This document shows positions 57,659 through 64,000 of a stretch of DNA of 64,000 nt, piece after piece (position 1 is the first letter of the stretch; every line of letters starts with the position of its first letter). Where the stretch lies: assembly GCA_032433765.1 (NCBI GenBank), contig JAVIAB010000092.1:62534126-62598125 (forward strand). Direction: 5' to 3'. The DNA is from Megaustenia siamemsis. Lineage: Eukaryota > Mollusca > Gastropoda > Stylommatophora > Ariophantidae. Position numbers and translations under genes: made by a program. The notes beneath the pieces were generated by a model. It ran no database searches. It had not been told where the DNA came from and saw only the letters and a program-made list of their open reading frames with translations.

Positions 57659-57905
57659 CCGCGATAACTCAGTGGTTAGTTACAAAGGACAAGAGGTAGG
57701 TTTCCATCCCAGTCGACCGCTTCCGGGTTCACCCAGCCTATAATGGGTACCGGATTTTTTTCTGGGAAGGTAATGCGGCACGGGCGTAATGCCGACCACA
57801 TTACCCCAAAAAACGTGTGCTGAATGTCTGTAAAATTTATGATCACTAACACAATACTCCCTATACGTCACTTGGCGTGACGAGGGCTGTTTACTTTTAC
57901 TTTAT
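57657..57905 (+). mobile_element. SINE-A copy between simple repeats
   Basis: GCCGCGATAACTCAGTGGTT, then a 12-base deletion relative to other copies in the head, GGTTTCCATCCCAG as a damaged B box, GGTACCGGATTTTTTT and TACGTCACTTGGCGTGACG. The tail CTTTTACTTTATATATATAT merges with an AT tract. Confidence 0.92.
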
Positions 57906-57917
57906 ATATATATACAT

Positions 57918-57964
<47 letters not shown>

Positions 57965-57965
57965 A
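57918..57965. repeat. (GA)n microsatellite
   Basis: GAGA tract of about 46 bp. Confidence 0.95.
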
Positions 57966-58224
57966 GTATGAGTTATTGTAATAATTGTACCGCTGTATAA
58001 GGACGTTATATTTTTTTTTAAGTGGAAAATGAAGGTACATAAAGATCTAAATGGAGTCAGTAATAAATTTAGAACAAGAATATAAATAAGTGACAGAACT
58101 CTCAACGAATCTGTGTACAGGGTAGAAGAGAAAAGATAGTAGAGGCAATTCTTACATACAAAAAGACGGTCATGAAAATTAACAAAACAAATTCAAATTT
58201 ATATGGACATGAAAAATAGTTAAC
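57966..58224. other. Unassigned AT-rich sequence
   Basis: No signal. Confidence 0.4.
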
Positions 58225-61200
58225 TCTCAGGTAAAGTTAACGTAGTAGTGATTGTCAGGTAATGTTATAATGGTAACCGTCCGGTAAAGTTATAGTTCTA
58301 ACTGTCAGGTAATGTTATAACTGAAACTGTCAGGTAAAGTTATAGTTGTAACTGTCAGGTAAAGTTATAGTATTGATAGTCAGGTAAAGATATAGTAGTG
58401 ATAGTCAGGTAAAGATATAGTAATGATTGTCAGATAAAGATATAGTAGTGATTGTCAGATAAAGATATAGTAATGATTGTCAGGTAAAGATATAGTAGTG
58501 ATTGTCAGATAAAGATATAGTAGTGATAGTCAGGTAAAGATATAGTAGTGATTGTCAGATAAAGATATAGTAGTGATAGTCAGGTAAAGATATAGTAATG
58601 ATAGTCAGGTAAAGATATAGTAATGATTGTCAGATAAAGATATAGTAGTGATTGTCAGATAAAGATATAGTAATGATTGTCAGATAAAGATATAGTAATG
58701 ATTGTCATGTAAAGATATAGTAGTGATTGTCAGATAAAGATATAGTAGTGATTGTCAGATAAAGATATAGTAGTGATTGTCAGATAAAGATATAGTAGTG
58801 ATAGTCAGGTAAAGATATAGTATGATTGTCAGCTCAGAAATAGAAGTGATCGTCAGATAAAGATATAGTATGATTGTCAGATAAGATATAGTAGTGATTG
58901 TCAGATAAAGATATAGTAGTGATTGTCAGAGAAGATATAGTAGTGATTGTCAGATAAGATATAGTAGTGATTGTCAAATAAGGATATAGTAGTAATTGTC
59001 AGATAAAGATATAGTAGTGATTGTCAGAGAAGATATAGTAGTGATCGTCAGATAAAGATATAGTAATGATCGTCAGATAAAGATATAGTAATGATCGTCA
59101 GGTAAAGATGTAGTAGTGATCGTCAAATAAAGATATAGTAGTGATCGTCAGGTAAAGATATAGTAGTGATCGTCAGGTAAAGATGTAGTAGTCATTGTCA
59201 GGTAAATATATAGTAATGAATGTCAGATAAAGATATAGTAGTGATTGTCAGATAAATATATAGTAGTGATTGTCAGATAAAGTTATAGTAGTGATCGTCA
59301 GATAATCATATAGTAGTCATTGTCAGATAAAGATATAGTAATGATCGTCAGATAAAGATATAGTAGTGTTCGTCAGGTAAAGATATAGTAGTTATTGTCA
59401 GGTAAAGATATAGTAGTGATTGTCAGGTAAAGATATAGTAGTGATCGTCAGATAAAGATATAGTAATCATTGTCAGGTAAAGATATAGTAATCATTGTCA
59501 GGTAAAGATATAGTAGTGATTGTCAGATAAAGATATAGTAATGATTGTCAGGTAAAGATATAGTAGTGATTGTCAGATAAAGATATTATAGTGATTGTCA
59601 GGTAAAGATATAGTAGTGATTGTCAGGTAAAGATATAGTAGTGAATGTCAGGTAAAGATATATTAGTGATGGTCAGATATAGATATAGTAATGATTGTCA
59701 TGTAAAGATATAGTAGTGATTGTCAGATAAAGATATAGTAGTGATTGTCAGGTAAAGATACTTTAGTGATTATCAGGTAAAGATATAGTAGTGATTGTCA
59801 CGTAAAGATATAGTAGTGATTGTCAGGTAAAGACATAGTAGTCAATGTCAGGTAAAGATATAGTAGTGATTGTCAGGTAAAGATATAGTAGTCAATGTCA
59901 TGTAAAGATATAGTAGTGATTGTCATGTAAAGATATAGTAGTGATTGTCAGGTAAAGATATAGTAGTAATTGTCAGGTAAATATATAGTAGTGATTGTAA
60001 AATAAAGATACAGTAGTGATAGTCAGATAAAGATATAGTATGATTGTCAGATAAAGATATAGTATGATTGTCAGAAAAAGATGTAGTTGTAATCGTCAGA
60101 TAAAAATATAGTAGTGATTGTGAGAAAAAAATAGTAGTGATTGTCAGATAAGATACAGGTGTGATCGTCAGATAAAAATATAGTAGTGATTGACAGATAA
60201 AGATATAGTAGTGATTGTCAGATAAAGTTACATTAGTGATTGTCAGATAAAGATATAGTAGTGATTGTCAGATAAAGATAGAGTAGTTATTGTCAGATAA
60301 GGATATAGTAGTGATTGTCAGATTAAGATATAGTAGTGATTGTCAGATAAAGATATAGTAGTGATCGTCAGATAAAGATATAATAGTAATTGTCAGATAA
60401 AGATATAGTAGTCATTGTCAGATAAGGATATAGTAGTAATTGTCAGATAAAGATATAGTAGTGATTGTCAGATAAAGATATAGTAGTGATAGTCAGATAA
60501 AGATAGAGTAGTTATTGTCAAATAAGGATATAGTAGTAATTGTCAGATAAAGATGTAGTAGTGATTGTCAGATAAGATATAGTAGTGATCGTCAGATAAG
60601 ATATAGTAATGATCGTCAGATAAAGATATAGTAGTGATCGTCAGGTAAAGATATAGTAGTGATCGTCAGGTAAAGATGTAGTAGTGATCGTCAGATAAAG
60701 ATATAGTAGTGATCGTCAGATAAAGATATAGTAGTGATCGTCAGATAAAGATATAGTAGTGATCGTCAGATAAAGATATAGTAGTGATCGTCAGATAAAG
60801 ATATAGTAATCATTGTCAGGTAAAGATATAGTAATCATTGTCAGGTAAAGATATAGTAGTGATTGTCAGATAAAGATATAGTAATGATTGTCAGGTAAAG
60901 ATATAGTAGTGATTGTCAGATAAAGATATTATAGTGATTGTCAGGTAAATATATAGTAGTGATTGTCAGGTAAAGATACTGTAGTGATTATCAGATAATG
61001 ATATAGTAGTGATTGTCAGGTAAAGATATAGTAGTGATTGTCAGGTAAAGACATAGTAGTCAATGTCAGGTAAAGATATAGTAGTGATTGTCAGGTAAAG
61101 ATATAGTAGTCAATGTCATGTAAAGATATAGTAGCGATCGTCAGGTAAAGATTTAGTAGTGATTGTCAGGTAAAGATATAGTAGTGATTGTCATGTATAG

Positions 61201-61380
61201 ATATAGTAGTCAATTTCAGGTAAAGATATAGTAGTGATTGTCATGTAAAGATATAGTAGTCAATGTCAGGTAAAGATATAGTAGTGATTGTCATGTAAAG
61301 ATATAGTAGTCAATTTCAGGTAAAGATATAGAAGTGATTGTCATGTAAAGATATAGTAGTCAATGTCAGGTAATGTTAGG
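58225..61380. repeat. 25-bp satellite-like array, about 125 units
   Basis: Units of TAGTAGTGATTGTCAGATAA plus AGATA with alternating variants AGATAA/AGGTAA, TTGTC/TCGTC and GTGAT/GTCAAT. The first units (58.2-58.4 kb) carry GTTATAGTTGTAACTGTCAG. The block at about 60.78-61.10 kb closely repeats the order of variants at about 59.46-59.90 kb, so long segments were duplicated. Confidence 0.97.
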
Positions 61381-61834
61381 GTTAACAAAACAGTTACCAG
61401 ATAACCAACAGTGTTATCGTCGTTGAAATGTGATCAGATAAAGTTTATTTTTAAAATTAATCATGATCATTTCACAGGACGGAGAAGTTCGGGTACAAAG
61501 TTAGTGAAATATAATGTCATTAATGTGATGGGAAGATTAAAAGAAACAAAGAAAAAGGATAGAAACTAAATGATCAACAAACTTGGAATAAATTGAAAGC
61601 AGAAGGATTAAAACAGAATATAAACAGCAACTAAAGAGAAAGATGAATAACACTGTAAAAAAGTTGCAATAACTCCTTGAATAAATTATATCGAACAATA
61701 ATGCAATAGATATCGATCAGCACTTCACAGATAAGAGAGGTATTGATGCAGAGATTTGCCATTACCACAGCAAGACAGAGAGATAGGGTCAATACATGAA
61801 AGCCACAACCAAACAAAAATGCATTTTAATAACT
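61381..61834. other. Unassigned A-rich sequence
   Basis: Spacer between two arrays. No gene signal. Confidence 0.45.
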
Positions 61835-62855
61835 AGTGTAAAGATTAATTTTACTAACTAGTGTAAAAGATTAATTCTACTAACTAGTGTAAAAGATTAA
61901 TTCTACTAACTAGTGTAAAAGATTAATTATATTAACTAGTGTAAAAGATTTATTCTACTCACACGTGTAAAAGATGAATTCTACTAACAAGTGTAAAAGA
62001 TGAATTCTACTAACAAGTGTAAAAGATGAATTCTAATAACAAGTGTAAAAGATTAATTCTACTAACAAGTGTAAAAGATGAATTCTACTAGATAGTGTTA
62101 AAGATTATTTATACTAACTAGTGTAAAAGATTATTTATACTAACTAGTGTAAAAGATGAATTCTACTAACTAGTGTAAAAGATGAATTCTACTAACTAGT
62201 GTAAAAGATGGATTCTACTAACTAGTGTAAAAGATGAATTCTACTAACTAGTGTAAAAGATGAATTCTACTAACTAATGTAAAAGATGAATTCTACTAAC
62301 TAGTGTAAAAGATTATTTATACTAACTAGTGTAAAAGATGAACTCTCCTAACTAATGTAAAAGATGAATTCTACTAACTAATATAAAAGATGAATTCTAC
62401 TAACTAATGTAAAAGATGAATTCTACTAACTAGTGTAAAAAATTATTTATACTAACTAGTGTAAAAGATGAATTCTACTAACTAGTGTAAAAGATGAATT
62501 TTACTAACTAGTGTAAAAGATGAATTCTACTAACTAATGTAAAAGATGAATTCTACTAACTAGTGTAAAAGATGAATTCTACTAACTAGTGTAAAAGATG
62601 AATTCTACTAACTAGTGTAAAAGATGAATTCTACTAACTAATGTAAAAGATGAATTCTACTAACTAGTGTAAAAGATGAATTTTACTAACTAGTGTAAAA
62701 AATGAATTCTACTAACTAGTGTAAAAGATTAATTCTACTAACTAGTGTAAAGATGAATTCTATTAACTAGTGTAAAAGACGAATTCTACTAACTAGTGTA
62801 AAAGATGAATTCTACTAACTAGTGTAAAAGATGAATTCTACTAACTAATGTAAAA
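61835..62855. repeat. 26-bp satellite-like array, about 39 units
   Basis: Units of CTAGTGTAAAAGATGAATTC plus TACTAA, each with an EcoRI-type GAATTC. Variants GATTAATTC and GATTATTTA recur in groups. Confidence 0.97.
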
Positions 62856-63274
62856 GAAACTGAAAACAACCCAAGCCAAAACAAAATATTAGCAGTGAGA
62901 GACTGACGCTGAAGCAGGTGGAAAGATTTGAGTGAGAGGCTCGCAATTACTGAGCGGAAGGTGAGATGTTGTTGCTGTTAAGGACAGCAGAACTCTGTCG
63001 TTTCTGACAATAGTTGGATTGGCAGTCAGTGCGCTATGTACAAGATGATAAAGTCCAATATTTATGACAAGAGAAGGATGTTCATTTATAATAGGGAGTG
63101 TAAGAGCTCATTTAAGAAAGAAGGTTGGTTCGGTCACATATTGGTGTCAGCTTACTATTTTAACTATAGATACGAGTGTCTTAAGTATTGTTAATATATC
63201 TACGTGACATTCCTGTAGTCATGTTTGAGAGTATAGGTAAGTTAGGGTAAAGTACGAGACTTGAATCGACATTT
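62856..63274. other. Unassigned sequence
   Basis: Moderate GC, no domain or transposon recognised. Confidence 0.4.
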
Positions 63275-63575
63275 TAGCATGCGTGTTTTCACCCCTACGT
63301 GCTCTGCCGCATATCCAGAAGTGTTCGGAGACTTCTGGAAAGTGTCCCTTCAAGTATCGAAATTCACGTGCGAAGCGGCATTCCTCACCTTCCCAGAGTA
63401 CAACCCTGACACCCATTTCTGCCAGCGGCTGGGTCGATCGCGGGGGTAATTTGTTTTGTTTTTTCCCAACCGCGAGTACAACTCACACTGCTTCCAGAGG
63501 GAATCGAACACGGGTTATCCGAACAACGGTAGTCCAGTCGGGTGGTTTTCTCAAGTAGGCTACTGGACCCCAGGT
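63275..63575 (-). repeat. Probable tRNA-derived repeat, fourth type
   Basis: The minus strand has CCGTGTTCGATTCCCTCTGG as a B-box-like word, preceded by a tRNA-like head, and a GC-rich body with CCCAGCCGCTGGCAG. Only one copy in the window, so its limits are a guess. Frames on both strands have no known domain. Confidence 0.4.
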
Positions 63576-63657
63576 TCGAGAGTATGTATCCTAGTATCCA
63601 CTGTAGCAATATGAAGTATGGAGTGTTTCAGCAGTGCTAATTAAGTAATATAGTAAT

Positions 63658-63930
63658 GGAGCTTCGTTGGTTGAGTGGTTAGTGCGCTCACTTCCAAATC
63701 AGAAGGGTCCGTGTTCGATCCCAGAATTGCCGGATTTTTTTTTTCTGATCGACAAGGTTCCGGGGTTCGCCCAGCCTCTAAAAATGGGTACCAGTGATTT
63801 TTTTCTGGAAAATAAAGGCGGCCTGGCCGGATATGGACCATACTACACAGAAATGTGTCTTGGTTATGGAAAATATGTCTTTAACACTATATTCCCCATA
63901 CACCAAGCAAGGTGTGGAGGGAGCGTTTCT
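63658..63930 (+). mobile_element. SINE-B copy, best preserved
   Basis: Head GTTGGTTGAGTGGTTAGTGC, B box GTGTTCGATCCCAG, then a T run, TGATCGACAAGGTTCCGGGG, TTCGCCCAGCC, ATGGGTACCAGTGATTTTTT, GGCGGCCTGGCCGG, and the end ACACTATATTCCCCATACAC. The last block resembles SINE-A, so both families may share a 3' end. Confidence 0.85.
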
Positions 63931-63944
63931 TAATATAATAATAA

Positions 63945-64000
63945 TTCTATCTATCTATTGACCTTTCGAGCCGTAACCGGCCCATAGGGCGTAGACCAAG
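63945..64000 (-). mobile_element. Unclassified element 3' end with GATA tail, cut by window
   Basis: CTATCTATCTATTGACCTTT and CGAGCCG are the reverse complement of the end at 44.9 kb. The element continues beyond the window. Confidence 0.55.

Overview
This is eukaryotic, almost certainly animal, genomic DNA. It is AT-rich and gene-poor, with no operons, ribosome-binding sites or prokaryotic genes. The mix of RTE-like (BovB-related) LINEs, at least one other LINE family, tRNA-derived SINEs, Penelope-like fragments and many minisatellites resembles mollusc genomes. A gastropod is my best guess, but that is inference and no sequence here fixes the species.

About a quarter of the window (some 16-17 kb by my count) is tandem repeat. 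There are about 20 unrelated arrays with units of 11 to 72 bp, plus long (AT)n, (TGTA)n, (TC)n, (CA)n and (ACT)n tracts. The largest are a 28-bp array (5.8-8.4 kb), a 56-bp array (13.3-14.4 kb), two 35-bp sister arrays (16.4-17.2 kb), an 11-bp array (31.1-32.0 kb), a 33-bp array (35.9-37.1 kb), a 40-bp array (38.2-39.7 kb), a 25-bp array (58.2-61.4 kb) and a 26-bp array (61.8-62.9 kb). Nearly all long reading frames in these arrays come from repeat periodicity and are not genes.

Most of the rest is dead transposon. A nearly complete RTE-like LINE lies on the minus strand at 19.7-23.1 kb, with endonuclease, reverse transcriptase and C-terminal region in order, split by two SINEs. A second RTE-like LINE (26.2-29.6 kb, minus) is split by a 1.43-kb insert with perfect 12-bp flanking direct repeats. 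Shorter LINE 3' ends lie at 1.1, 9.6, 11.1-12.5, 23.1, 39.8, 40.4, 41.9, 42.3, 47.3, 48.0, 50.1, 52.4 and 53.6 kb. One SINE family (here SINE-A) has eight copies, several with clear target-site duplications. A second, looser family (SINE-B) has about six.

Only two places look like host-type coding sequence. One is an open EGF-like exon with a splice acceptor and donor (28175-28528, minus), sitting inside the insert that interrupts the LINE. The other is a short candidate terminal exon with a good acceptor and a stop codon (57259-57368, minus). If it is real, the satellite-rich DNA to its right would be intron of that gene.

The most interesting points are the EGF-exon insert in the LINE, two minisatellites that appear to have grown out of LINE coding sequence (61 bp at 25.6 kb and 39 bp at 52.1 kb), two related 35-bp satellites meeting at a sharp border, and three hammerhead/Penelope-like motifs. 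I found no CRISPR array, rRNA gene, intact tRNA gene or intact transposon ORF.
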